Shown here in pieces: positions 1 through 8,701 of a stretch of 13,816 bases of DNA; the first letter of the stretch is position 1, and every line of letters begins with the position of its first letter. The DNA comes from an uncultured Oxalobacteraceae bacterium (lineage in GTDB: Bacteria; Pseudomonadota; Gammaproteobacteria; Burkholderiales; Burkholderiaceae), in contig CAMLFK010000124.1 in assembly GCA_946479255.1 (NCBI GenBank), positions 1 to 13,816 on the forward strand. The letters run 5' to 3'. The notes under the pieces were generated by a model that was given only the letters and a program-made list of their open reading frames with translations, did not search any database and was not told the DNA's origin. The position numbers were made by a program, and so were the translations under genes.

Positions 1-1130
<1,130 letters not shown>

Positions 1131-1134
<4 letters not shown>

Positions 1135-3404
1135 GGGGCCTCCGATGGCGGCGCCAGGCGGAACGGCCCGCGCCGCAATAGCGCCAGGGCCTCGTCGTTC
1201 GGCACCGCCGCACTGAAGTAATTACCCTGCAACTCGTCGCAGCCGTGGGCGATCAGGAACTCGACCTGGGCCGCGGTTTCCACCCCTTCGGCGATCACCG
1301 TCAGGTTCAGCACATGCCCCAGCGTGATGATGGCCACCACGATGGCCGCGTCGCTCGGATCGGTGGCGATATCGTGCACGAAGGAGGCGTCGATCTTCAG
1401 TTTGTCGATCGGCAGGCGCTTGAGATAGGCCAGCGACGAGTAGCCGGTGCCGAAGTCGTCGATCGAAATGGTCATGCCCAGGCCATGGATCTCGTGCAGG
1501 ATTTCGATGGCACGGGTGGGATTGCCCATCACCCCGGTTTCGGTCAGCTCCACTTCCAGCAAGGACGCCGCCACGCCGGTCTCGCGCAGCGTCTGCGCGA
1601 TGCTGGTGGCGACGTTGGCGCGCCTGAACTGCAGCGCCGAGACATTGACCGCGATCGGCACCGAGCCGAAGCCTTCGGCGTGCCAGCGCTGCAGTTCGGC
1701 CGCCGCCTGCCCGATGGCCCACTCGCCGATGCGGTCGATGCGCCCGGTCTCCTCGGCCACCGGAATGAATACCCCGGGGGCCATCCAGCTGCCGTCGTCC
1801 TGGGGCCAGCGGATCAGCGCCTCGAAGCCGCAGATTTCGCCGCTGGCGGTGCTGATCTTGGGCTGGTAATGCATGCGGAATTCGCCCAGCGCGATGGCGC
1901 GCTGCAGGGCGCTGCCCAAGGCCAGCTTGCGGCTGGCCGCTTCGTGCATCTGCGGAGCGTAGAAGAAAAAGCGCGCGCCGCCATCGTGCTTGGCGTGATA
2001 CATGGCGATATCGGCATTGCGCATCAGGGTGTCGGGATCCAGGCCGTCATGCGGAAAAATCGAAATGCCGATGCTGGGCGTGACATGCAATACGCTGCCG
2101 TCGATCTGGCACGCCGACGACACGGCGGCGATGATCTTGTCGGCCACCACGGCGGCATCCTGCACATCGGCCAGGCCGAGCAGCATCACCACGAACTCGT
2201 CGCCGCCCAGGCGCGCCACCGTGTCGCCGTCGCGCACGCAGCCGGACAGGCGCTCGGCCACGTCCTGCAGCAGGCGGTCGCCGGCCGCGTGGCCGAGCGA
2301 GTCGTTGACCTCCTTGAAGTGGTCCAGGTCGATGAACAGCACCGCCACGGTGGAGCGCAGGCGCTCGCGGTGTGCGGTGGCCTGGCTCATGCGGTCTTCC
2401 AGCAGCATGCGGTTGGGCAGCCCGGTCAGGCTGTCGTGCGAGGACTGGCGCAGCACATAGGCTTCCATCTCCTTGCGCTCGGTGATATCCATCGACACCA
2501 GCACCAGCTGCGAACGCGCCTCGCCGCCGCAACGCACCAGCGTGGCATCGGACTCGAAATAGCGCTCGGACTGGCCGATCACCCGGTACTGCAGGCGCCG
2601 GTGCGGCTCGCCCGCGTTGATCTGATTGACGCTGTCAGCCAGGCGCTCGCAGTCGTCCGGGTGCACGATGTCGAAGTAGCTGCGCGCCGGCTGGGCCGCG
2701 ACCCCGAACTGCTTCTGGTAGCTGGCGCTGGCGTAGAGCCAGGTGCCGGCACAGTCGATCAGGGCCACATAATCGCCCGCGTGCTGCACGATCACCCGCT
2801 CGGCGTCGGCGCACGGCATCATGGTCTGGTTGAAGAGGGCCGTGGTGGCGGTGGCGCCGATGTCCAGGGCGCCCGCCGGCATGCGGTCGCCCTGCAAGGC
2901 AGGCTGCGCGCTGGCGCGCCGGGCCGCCTCGGCCACCTGCACGCGGCGGGCGCGTTCCAGGCCGACGAAGACCTGGACCTTGGCCTTGAGGATTTCCGGC
3001 GCCACCGGCATGAACAGGTAATCGGAGGCGCCCAGCTGATAGCCGAGCGTGCGGTCGATGTCGGTGGCCCGGTGCGAGGTGGTGAACAGGATCGGCGTGG
3101 TGCGCGAGCGCGGCCGCGCGCGGATCAGGCGCGCCGTCTCGAAGCCGTCCATGCCAGCCATCTTTACGTCCAGCAGGATCGCCACGAAGTCCTGCTTGAG
3201 CAGGCGGCTCAGGGCCTGCTGGCCCGAGGTGGCCGTCTCGATCACGGCGTCCAGGTCGCCCAGCACGGCGCGCATGGCGAACAGGATGCCCGGGTCGTCG
3301 TTGACCACCAGCACGCTGACATCATCCGCTTCCGCACCGCCCAGGACCGCGCCGGCCCCTGGCCGGATATCGGCGCTGCGTATGAGACTTAGTTCTTTAT
3401 TCAT
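1131..3404 (-). CDS. REC-PAS-GGDEF-EAL cyclic-di-GMP signalling protein
   Basis: 757 residues from ATG at 3404; a TTG five codons upstream is possible but less likely. Residues about 30-150 are a receiver domain with acidic pair D36/D37 and phosphoacceptor D79 in [12 protein letters not shown]. The usual conserved Lys of REC domains appears replaced ([11 protein letters not shown]). Residues about 205-315 are a PAS domain ending in the DITERK motif. A GGDEF domain follows (GGDEF at 400-404) with an intact inhibitory I-site RDGD at 391-394, five residues before the motif. The EAL domain keeps EAL (528-530), [21 protein letters not shown] (649-657) and AEGVET. Both diguanylate cyclase and phosphodiesterase active sites therefore look intact, and it could be bifunctional or switched by phosphorylation. 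It is first in an operon with the HAMP kinase, a plausible phosphodonor, though no phosphotransfer is shown by sequence. Confidence 0.93.
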
Positions 3405-3461
3405 CAACTGACACCGCAATACATTACTCAGCCCAGGATTCAGGGAATCGTTAAGCGATGC

Positions 3462-3489
3462 ATTTTAGTCCCGGTCCGTGTCTCATCAA
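3462..3489 (-). promoter_or_regulatory. Candidate sigma-70 promoter for the REC-PAS-GGDEF-EAL operon
   Basis: Read on the minus strand, TTGATG (3489-3484) is followed after 16 bases by TAAAAT (3467-3462), a fair -35/-10 match. The predicted transcript would begin near 3455, about 50 nt before the ATG at 3404. This is a motif match only. Confidence 0.4.
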
Positions 3490-3553
3490 GCGGACAGAGC
3501 GCGAAAAAATGTACTGCGGGAGAGGGTGGCACGGTGCACAGGCGCGCAAAACA

Positions 3554-3580
3554 AATCATCCGGTGATTGAGCCTGCTCAA
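3554..3580. promoter_or_regulatory. Pair of adjacent dyads upstream of the permease (operator-like)
   Basis: AATCA-N5-TGATT (3554-3568) abuts and overlaps TTGAGC-CT-GCTCAA (3567-3580), a perfect 6-bp inverted repeat with a 2-bp centre. They lie 75-100 bp before the permease ATG in the gap between divergent transcription units. Position and symmetry suggest a regulator binding site. I cannot name the regulator. Confidence 0.3.
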
Positions 3581-3654
3581 GCCAGCATGCCGATGCCTCA
3601 ACCAAACCACAGCGGCCGGGGTCCTACCGTGACCATCGACCGCGACCTGACGCC

Positions 3655-5094
3655 ATGCTCCGACTCAAGCCACAAGCGTACGCCGCTGCGCCCCCTGCGC
3701 CGCAAGCTCCACCGGCGCCCATGCCCCAGGCTGCGCCGCGTCCCGTCATCGGCCTGGGTTCCGCCTGCGCACTGATTGTCGGCGTCGTCATCGGCGCCGG
3801 CATCTTCAAGGCGCCGGCGCTGGTGGCCGGCCTCACCGGTTCGGCGCCGCTGATGTTCGCGGCATGGGCGCTGGGCGGGCTCATGTCCCTGATCGGCGCG
3901 CTGTGCTATGCCGAACTGGGCAGCGCCTACGCCCACGCGGGCGGCGACTACCACTTCCTGCACCGCGCTTACGGGCGCTCGGTCTCCTTCCTGTTCGCCT
4001 GGGCGCGTTTCGCCGTCATCGCCACCGGCTCCATTGCCCTGCTCGGCTTCGTCTTCGGCGACTACCTTAACGAGCTGCTGCCGCTCGGTGCCTGGGGCCC
4101 GGCAGCGTACGCGGCCGCCGCCATCATCGTCCTCACCTCGCTGAACCTGCGCGGCGTGCGCGCCGGCACCGCCACGCAGGCCTGGCTGACCGCCGTCGAG
4201 ATCGGCGGCCTGCTGCTCATCGTCGGCGCCGCGCTGGCCCTTACCGCCCACGGCGGCGCAGCCAGCCCCGCGCCCGCCACCGGCGTCCCGGCGAGCGCAT
4301 CGTTCGGCCTGGCCATGGTGTTCGTGCTGCTGACCTATGGCGGCTGGAACGAGGCGGCCTGCCTCAGCGCCGAACTGGTCGACGTGCGCCGCAACATGGT
4401 GCGTGCGCTGCTGGCATCGCTGCTGCTGCTCACCGCGCTGTACCTGCTGGTGACCTGGGCTTACTGGCACGGCCTGGGCATGGCCGGCATGCGCGCATCC
4501 AGCGCCATCGCCGCCGACCTGCTGCGCGCCGCCTTCGGCCAGTCCGGCGCGGCCCTCATTTCCCTCATCATCGCCATTGCCGCCATCACCTCGATCAACG
4601 CCACCATCCTCGTCGGCGCCCGCTCCAGCTACGCAGCCGGGCGCGACTGGCCGCCGCTGGCCCGCCTCGGCGTATGGGACGGCGCGCGCGGCACGCCGGC
4701 CAACGCGCTGCGCTACCAGTGCGCCGCCGCGCTGCTGCTGGTCCTTGCCGGGGCCTGGACCGGCAGCGGCTTCAAGGCCATGGTCGAATTCACCGCCCCG
4801 GTGTTCTGGCTGTTCTTCCTGCTGTCGGGCATATCCCTGTTCGTACTGCGGGTGCGCGAGCCGCACACGCCGCGCCCGTTCCGGGTGCCCCTGTATCCCC
4901 TGCTGCCGCTGGTCTTTTGCGCCATGTGCGCCTACATGCTGTGGGCCAGCCTGTCCTACGTGTACAACCAGTCGCTGGGGGGATGGAATGCCGCATGGGT
5001 CGGCGTTGCCGTCCTGCTGGCGGGAGCGGCCATTCTGATGCTGCTGCGCCGCCGAGGCTGGTCCGATTCCCCTGAACACCCCGCCCATACCTAA
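3655..5094 (+). CDS. APC-superfamily amino-acid permease
   Basis: 479 residues starting at the first in-frame ATG after an upstream stop (TGA 3568-3570). No clear Shine-Dalgarno site precedes it, and ATG 3721 (Met23) is an alternative that would remove an Ala/Pro-rich leader. From residue about 32 the protein is a string of hydrophobic helices, consistent with the 12 transmembrane segments of the amino acid-polyamine-organocation superfamily. The first helix carries the family substrate-site signature VVIGAGIF (44-51). Conserved features such as TYGGWNEAACLSAEL in the middle and a hydrophobic C-terminal pair of helices fit secondary amino-acid transporters of the inner membrane. The substrate cannot be read from the sequence. 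The stop codon TAA is the first three bases of the inverted-repeat element that follows, so the natural C-terminus may have been altered by its insertion. Confidence 0.88.
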   Translation: MLRLKPQAYAAAPPAPQAPPAPMPQAAPRPVIGLGSACALIVGVVIGAGIFKAPALVAGLTGSAPLMFAAWALGGLMSLIGALCYAELGSAYAHAGGDYHFLHRAYGRSVSFLFAWARFAVIATGSIALLGFVFGDYLNELLPLGAWGPAAYAAAAIIVLTSLNLRGVRAGTATQAWLTAVEIGGLLLIVGAALALTAHGGAASPAPATGVPASASFGLAMVFVLLTYGGWNEAACLSAELVDVRRNMVRALLASLLLLTALYLLVTWAYWHGLGMAGMRASSAIAADLLRAAFGQSGAALISLIIAIAAITSINATILVGARSSYAAGRDWPPLARLGVWDGARGTPANALRYQCAAALLLVLAGAWTGSGFKAMVEFTAPVFWLFFLLSGISLFVLRVREPHTPRPFRVPLYPLLPLVFCAMCAYMLWASLSYVYNQSLGGWNAAWVGVAVLLAGAAILMLLRRRGWSDSPEHPAHT

Positions 5095-5253
5095 GTACTC
5101 GTCGAGAAATAAATGTGAAATTTTGGCGAACAGAACCGGATGCGGTGCAAGGCGGCCGCTGCGCCGCAGTGCGAGCACTGCAAGCAGTGGCCAACGCAGC
5201 AACGCGCCGGTTATGGCAGTCAAAAATCACATTTATTTATTGGCGAGTACTTA
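5092..5253. repeat. 162-bp MITE-like element with 27-bp terminal inverted repeats
   Basis: The left end 5092-5118 (TAAGTACTCGTCGAGAAATA then AATGTGA) and the reverse complement of 5227-5253 (TAAGTACTCGCCAATAAATA then AATGTGA) match at 24 of 27 positions. Further inward pairing exists (AACCGG near 5135 with CCGGTT near 5209), and the GC-rich centre holds smaller dyads such as GCAGTG-CGAG-CACTGC (5166-5181). The AT-rich ends contrast sharply with the flanking coding DNA. It encodes no convincing protein. It supplies the stop codon of the permease and ends 8 bp before the methyltransferase Shine-Dalgarno. In RNA it could fold into one long hairpin. A non-autonomous transposable element or a REP-like intergenic repeat are both possible. 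Its family is unknown to me. Confidence 0.7.
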
Positions 5254-5273
5254 TCACCAACAAGGAGATCGTC

Positions 5274-5942
5274 ATGCAAGAACATTACCGATGTGGTCAC
5301 TTCAAGTCCGAGGGCAGGCCGCTGGCGGCATGGCCCGCGCTGCTGATGCCGATGCTGATGCCGATGCTGATGCCGATGCTGATGCTGATGCTGATGCTGG
5401 CCTGGGCCGCGCCGCCCGCATTCGCGCAAACGCCCACCTTGCAAGTTCCCTTCGTGCCCACGCCGCAGAGCGTTGTCGACCGCATGCTGGCCATGGCCAA
5501 GGTCACCGGCAAGGATATCGTGTACGACCTCGGCAGCGGCGATGGGCGCATCGTCATCACCGCGGCCAAGCGCTATGGCGCCAGAGGTGTCGGGATCGAC
5601 CTTGACCCGCAGCGCATCAAGGAAGCGCGCGAGAACGCCGCCAAGGCCGGCGTCGACAAGCAGGTGCAGTTCATCGCCGGCGACCTGTTCAAGGCCGACC
5701 TGTCGGACGCCACCGTCGTCACGCTCTACCTGCTGGGCAGCGTGAACCGCGACCTGCGCCCGCAACTGTGGCGCCAGCTCAAGGTCGGCACGCGGGTGGT
5801 ATCGCATGCCTTCGACATGGGAGACTGGGTGCCGGAAAAGACCGACACCGTCGATGGCAGGAACATCTACTACTGGACCATCACCGAGGCCAACAAGCGG
5901 GCCGCGGAAGACAGCAAGGCCGTCGCGAGCACCCAGGAATAA
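5274..5942 (+). CDS. Exported class I SAM-dependent methyltransferase (FAM173-like)
   Basis: 222 residues from ATG 5274, chosen because AAGGAG (5262-5267) lies 6 bases upstream. A longer reading from 5115 would start inside the inverted-repeat element. Residues 1-20 are polar, 21-46 a very hydrophobic Met/Leu core, and PPAFA-Q (47-51) looks like a signal peptidase I site, so the mature protein is probably periplasmic. The rest is a Rossmann methyltransferase: motif I YDLGSGDGRI (84-93), the acidic end of strand 2 in GIDLDP (107-112), and GDLF (136-139). VPTPQSVVDRML followed by DLGSGDGRI resembles the FAM173/ATPSCKMT-like lysine methyltransferase group, but the substrate is unknown. A SAM enzyme outside the cytoplasm is hard to supply with cofactor, so either the leader acts as a membrane anchor or the activity has been lost or repurposed. 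Confidence 0.82.
   Translation: MQEHYRCGHFKSEGRPLAAWPALLMPMLMPMLMPMLMLMLMLAWAAPPAFAQTPTLQVPFVPTPQSVVDRMLAMAKVTGKDIVYDLGSGDGRIVITAAKRYGARGVGIDLDPQRIKEARENAAKAGVDKQVQFIAGDLFKADLSDATVVTLYLLGSVNRDLRPQLWRQLKVGTRVVSHAFDMGDWVPEKTDTVDGRNIYYWTITEANKRAAEDSKAVASTQE
5343..5396 (+). repeat. Microsatellite in the signal-peptide core of the methyltransferase
   Basis: Three copies of the 12-mer CTGATGCCGATG (5343-5378) are followed by three copies of the 6-mer CTGATG (5379-5396). They are in frame and encode alternating Leu-Met-Pro-Met and Leu-Met units that form the hydrophobic core. Both unit lengths are multiples of three, so slippage would change core length without a frameshift. Confidence 0.9.
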
Positions 5943-5969
5943 GCGGCCGCGCTGTCTGCCTGCGCATGG

Positions 5970-7289
5970 TCAGAACTTGAGCTCGCCCCACAGCCAGGCC
6001 TTGTCGGTATCGACGTTACCCGCGAAAGTCGTGGCCGGTGTTGCACTGGCACTGTAACGGGCAAACTTCAGACCGAGGGCGTAGTTCTTGCCGAAGGCCC
6101 GGCTCGCCACGATATTCCACTCGGTGCCCAGCTGGCTTGCACTGAGGAGCGCGGTGTTTTTGTTCGCGCGGTAGTCGTGGTACACGGCGCCCAGGTTAAA
6201 GCCGGCCAGCTTGGCCTCGGCAGACAGGTACACGTCTTCCAGGCCTTGCGGCGGCGTGGTCAGGAACATGTCCGCCCAACCGTTAAAGGCATGCAGGGTG
6301 GCGAGCGGCGTCGAAAACGACTTGCCGGCAGCCACACGCGCGCCGCTGGCTTTGGTGATGGCGCCCAGGTCGCTGCCCAGCACTTCGTAGCCCAGCTTGA
6401 AGACCACCGTCTTCAGGTCCACGCCCGCCTCGGCCAGGGTGTAGCGCGCGCGATAGCTGACCGGGTTATTGCCGCCGTCGCTCTGCGTGGCAAACTCCAG
6501 CGTGTACAGCAGCTTGATGCCGCCCAGTGGCGCGCCGCCCTTGAAACGCAGGCCGTAGGTATCGCTGGTGTTGCCCAGTACCGCAGTCGATGCTTCGTAG
6601 TCCAGCAGGTAAGCGTAGGCCGCGAATTCGCCCAGGCTCCAACCCTTGTAGTTCGCATTGAGGATGGTCGAGCCCATCTTGTGATTGCCGCCCGCCGCGC
6701 CGGAGTTTGGCGAAGCTGCGCGGTCGCTGAAGACACGGTTCACGTTGGTGATGTAGGCGGCGGTCAGCGTGGTCGCCGGCAGGGAGGTATTGACCACCGT
6801 GAAGCCGTCGTAAGTCTGCTCGTTCTGGCGCCAGCCGACGTTGCCGATGAAGCGGTCGTTGTCCAGCTTGATACGCTGGCGGCCATACTTGATCATCGTT
6901 TTCGGCAATCCGCTGTAGCTGATGAAGGCCTGGTTGATTTCATCCGAATCCGGATCCGCCACCACCGCATAGCCATTCAGGATATGCCCCACCGCACGGC
7001 TGTCGTACTGCTCGCCGCCAAGCGCCTGCACCGACTCCGCTTCCACCATGGCGCCGAAGCCCATGTAAGTCCCGGTCGTGTAGCCAAGCCGCAGGCGTGC
7101 CGTGTGGGCGTCGGCTTCATTAGCCGTGGCCGCGCCATTGCTGACATGCTCGTAGCGGTATTGCAGGCTGGCCGACGTGGTGCCGCCGGTGAGGGCGGCA
7201 GTCAGCGAATCGGCCGCGCTGGCGGGCGCCGTGGCGGCGAACGCGGACAAGATGGCAACGAGAATGGCGGAAGGTTTTTTCAGCAGCAT
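5970..7289 (-). CDS. Outer-membrane beta-barrel porin (alginate-export-like family)
   Basis: 439 residues from ATG 7289, preceded by GGAGA at a normal distance. Residues 1-25 are a signal peptide (two Lys, a hydrophobic core, then PASA before ADS). The mature protein alternates polar and hydrophobic residues typical of beta strands, for example SASLQYRYEHVSN, TARLRLGYTTGTYMGFGAMVEAE and IKYGRQRIKLDNDRFIGNVGW. It ends in WGELKF, with the C-terminal Phe that the BAM machinery recognises. The motif set (NQAFISY, GRQRI, NVGWRQNEQTYDGF) recalls porins grouped with the alginate_exp family, but alginate transport is not implied. The cargo is unknown. It is convergent with the methyltransferase, with 27 bp between stops and no obvious terminator. 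Expression is probably from the sigma-54 site upstream. Confidence 0.85.
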   Translation of the reverse strand: MLLKKPSAILVAILSAFAATAPASAADSLTAALTGGTTSASLQYRYEHVSNGAATANEADAHTARLRLGYTTGTYMGFGAMVEAESVQALGGEQYDSRAVGHILNGYAVVADPDSDEINQAFISYSGLPKTMIKYGRQRIKLDNDRFIGNVGWRQNEQTYDGFTVVNTSLPATTLTAAYITNVNRVFSDRAASPNSGAAGGNHKMGSTILNANYKGWSLGEFAAYAYLLDYEASTAVLGNTSDTYGLRFKGGAPLGGIKLLYTLEFATQSDGGNNPVSYRARYTLAEAGVDLKTVVFKLGYEVLGSDLGAITKASGARVAAGKSFSTPLATLHAFNGWADMFLTTPPQGLEDVYLSAEAKLAGFNLGAVYHDYRANKNTALLSASQLGTEWNIVASRAFGKNYALGLKFARYSASATPATTFAGNVDTDKAWLWGELKF

Positions 7290-7335
7290 GGTGTCTCCAG
7301 AGGTTGATAAAGAAAAGCAAAGTTAGTGTCAGCTC

Positions 7336-7351
7336 AGCAATTCCTATGCCA
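7336..7351 (-). promoter_or_regulatory. Sigma-54 (-24/-12) promoter of the porin gene
   Basis: On the minus strand the sequence TGGCATAGGAATTGCT has the invariant GG (7350-7349) and GC (7338-7337) separated by exactly 10 bases, as in the consensus TGGCAC-N5-TTGC. Initiation would fall near 7325, leaving a leader of about 36 nt before the porin ATG. This implies control by RpoN and an enhancer-binding activator. No enhancer site was identified. Confidence 0.6.
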
Positions 7352-7633
7352 CGTAAAGACCAGCCGGTTTACCCTATGAAGGCGCACGACGTTCATGAGT
7401 AGATTTCATGCGCAACGCGACCAGCACGCGCTGGATGAGTGCAGGTTAGTTTCCTGAATGCACCAAGCCAAACCGCAATAATGTGGGTTCGTGCGCCTAC
7501 GTTCTCTCTCCTCTGCCGAAATGCCTTCGCTTATGAACAAGAAAATCACGCTATTCGGCGTCAGAAAAAAGTGGTGACCAGGCCTCCGCGCGCGGAAATG
7601 CAAGCCCATCTGACATTCACGCGCCGTGCGCGC
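7352..7633. other. Intergenic stretch without a recognised gene
   Basis: Between the porin promoter and the toxin remnant I see no credible gene. Short readings exist on both strands, but none has a ribosome-binding site or a family resemblance. The plus-strand frame that reads into the AbiEii remnant is open from 7439, but its first 60 residues do not resemble the toxin family. It may hold enhancer sites for the porin promoter. The base composition is more AT-rich than the neighbouring genes. Confidence 0.5.
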
Positions 7634-7931
7634 ATGGCCCGGCATTACTATGATGTCTTTCGTCTTATCGAAACTGGTGTCGCGGCCAATGCGGCTGCGG
7701 ATAAATCGCTTTTTGATCAGGTAGCGGCGCACCGGGGAGTTTTCTTCCTCTGCAAGTTGGATTGACCATGGAACGCTTCGACCTAAAACACTGGAGATAA
7801 TACCTATGGAACAACAAATCCAGGACTGGCAACGCGGCTATATGGCGATGCAAGCTGAAATGTTCAGCGCTACGCCACCGGATTTCAGCGTTATCCTTCG
7901 AGCCGCAGCTAAGCCCAGGGAAGCGCCATGA
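7634..7931 (+). pseudogene. C-terminal remnant of an AbiEii/AbiGii-type nucleotidyltransferase toxin, frameshifted
   Basis: The frame starting at 7634 reads MARHYYDVFRLIETGV...DQVAAHRGVFF, the SRHYYDxxRL...VxxHKxxFF stretch typical of the AbiEii toxin family. At about 7748 the reading must shift by one base (an extra C in the run ttttcttcctctg). It then continues in another frame as SASWIDHGTLRPKTLEIIP, DWQRGYMAMQAEMF and TPPDFSVIL to a TGA at 7929-7931, matching the usual C-terminal end of the family. The catalytic N-terminal half (nucleotidyltransferase GS...D motif) is absent, and no AbiEi antitoxin is next to it. AbiE systems are type IV toxin-antitoxin/abortive-infection modules, and this copy cannot be functional. 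The family call is from remembered motifs. The left boundary is approximate. Confidence 0.65.
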
Positions 7932-7986
7932 TTGGCCGCCCTACCTGAAGGATATTTTCAACGATATTTCCAAGACTTCAGCATAA
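7927..7986 (+). other. Short coding-like scrap of unknown origin
   Basis: A frame that differs from the AbiEii remnant reads HDWPPYLKDIFNDISKTSA and then stops (TAA 7984-7986). It looks protein-like and is open upstream past the overlap with the toxin tail, but I recognise no family. It may be the end of another broken gene, or chance. Confidence 0.2.
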
Positions 7987-8001
7987 GTCGAACCAAGCAA
8001 A

Positions 8002-8469
8002 ATGCCATCGAATATCCACGCAAGCTTCCGCCAGGCGAACAGCGCCGACATAGCCGCCATGTCGCGCATTCGCTTGTCGGTGAAAGAAAATATCCTGTCT
8101 GACCCACGCAAAGTCACCCGCCAGATGTACGAGGATTATCTCGAACGCGACGGCCGTGGCTGGGTCGCGGAGTCCGATGGCCGCATCGTGGCGTTTTCAT
8201 ACGCCGACAGAGTGGATGGATCGATCTGGGCACTGTTTGTCGATCCAGGCCACGAAGGCCAGGGATTGGCGAAGGCCCTGCTCCGCCTGGCCACCGAGTG
8301 GCTGTTCGAACTGGGCCACAGCCAGGTCGCGCTCAGCACCACCGCCGGCACCCGCGCGGACCGCTTCTATGCCGCACAGGGGTGGCTGCGCACGTCCGTC
8401 CGCGGCATCGAGGTGGACTACCAACTGGATAAGAAACGCCCCGTCACCGATCCGGGCGACGGGCACTAA
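8002..8469 (+). CDS. GNAT-family N-acetyltransferase
   Basis: 155 residues, a normal length for a single-domain GNAT acetyltransferase. The N-terminus has the family look (SFRQANSADIAAMSRIRLSV). The core has strand 4 and motif A as IWALFVDPGHEGQGLAKALLRLA, where the EGQGLA turn is the acetyl-CoA pyrophosphate loop. The C-terminal part AGTRADRFYAAQGWLRTS is the usual motif B with the FYxxxGW element. The acceptor substrate cannot be predicted. There is no clear Shine-Dalgarno site before ATG 8002, and the first ATG of the frame was used. It is the only intact gene in a stretch of broken ones. Its TAA overlaps, on the opposite strand, the stop codon of the response-regulator remnant that follows. 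Confidence 0.82.
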   Translation: MPSNIHASFRQANSADIAAMSRIRLSVKENILSDPRKVTRQMYEDYLERDGRGWVAESDGRIVAFSYADRVDGSIWALFVDPGHEGQGLAKALLRLATEWLFELGHSQVALSTTAGTRADRFYAAQGWLRTSVRGIEVDYQLDKKRPVTDPGDGH

Positions 8470-8557
8470 GGGCTGCGCGCCTTCGTAATGTGAAGCCGCT
8501 CGGCGTACCGTACCAGGTCGGGCAGCGAGCGCTGCCGCCATCTTCTCCATGACCTTG
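8466..8557 (-). pseudogene. C-terminal end of a FixJ/NarL-type response regulator, frameshifted
   Basis: Read on the minus strand, KVMEKMAA is followed after a one-base shift by SLPDLVRYAERLHITKARSP and a TAG at 8468-8466. This matches the end of a LuxR-type HTH of FixJ-like regulators (typically VMEKMxxRSLPDLVRxAERL). The extra base lies in the GCAGCGCTCG stretch around 8530. Only about 30 residues survive, with no receiver domain. The upstream side breaks off where the kinase remnant on the other strand begins. Confidence 0.55.
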
Positions 8558-8701
8558 CGCTCGATCAGCCTGGCGATCGTGCGCGCCCATGGCGGGCAGA
8601 TCGACTACGAGCTGCGCGAGCCGCATGGCGCGCGCTTCCGGTTTCGTCTACCGGTCAATGGGACGCGCACGGCCCAGCGCATGTTCAGCGCAGGCGGCTG
8701 A
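8558..8701 (+). pseudogene. C-terminal end of a histidine kinase ATPase domain
   Basis: The plus-strand frame reads SISLAIVRAHGGQIDYELRE then PHGARFRFRLPV, ending at TGA 8699-8701. This is the final part of a HATPase_c domain: the G2-box helix, the AHGGxI turn and the FRLPV final strand. The N-, G1- and dimerisation boxes are missing. An ATG at 8549 opens the frame, but that part derives from the opposite-strand regulator remnant, so it is not evidence of a real small gene. Confidence 0.6.

Noticed and set aside
1245..3392. Long plus-strand open frame (715 codons) opposite the GGDEF-EAL gene
   Set aside because: Its translation is low-complexity His/Gln/Gly/Ala-rich with no family motifs. 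It is the antisense shadow of a gene with intact REC, GGDEF and EAL motifs in GC-rich DNA.
3598..5223. Long minus-strand open frame (541 codons) opposite the permease
   Set aside because: Compositionally biased Gly/Gln/Arg-rich translation without motifs. The plus strand encodes a clear multi-helix transporter.
5115..5273. N-terminal extension of the methyltransferase from ATG 5115
   Set aside because: The extra 53 codons lie inside the inverted-repeat element and precede a proper signal peptide with its own AAGGAG site.
7406..7732. Minus-strand 108-codon open frame opposite the toxin remnant
   Set aside because: No ribosome-binding site and no recognisable motifs. It is antisense to the stretch with AbiEii motifs.
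8549..8701. Possible 50-residue small protein from ATG 8549
   Set aside because: It is the histidine kinase tail fused by rearrangement to antisense of the regulator tail. The start codon is incidental.
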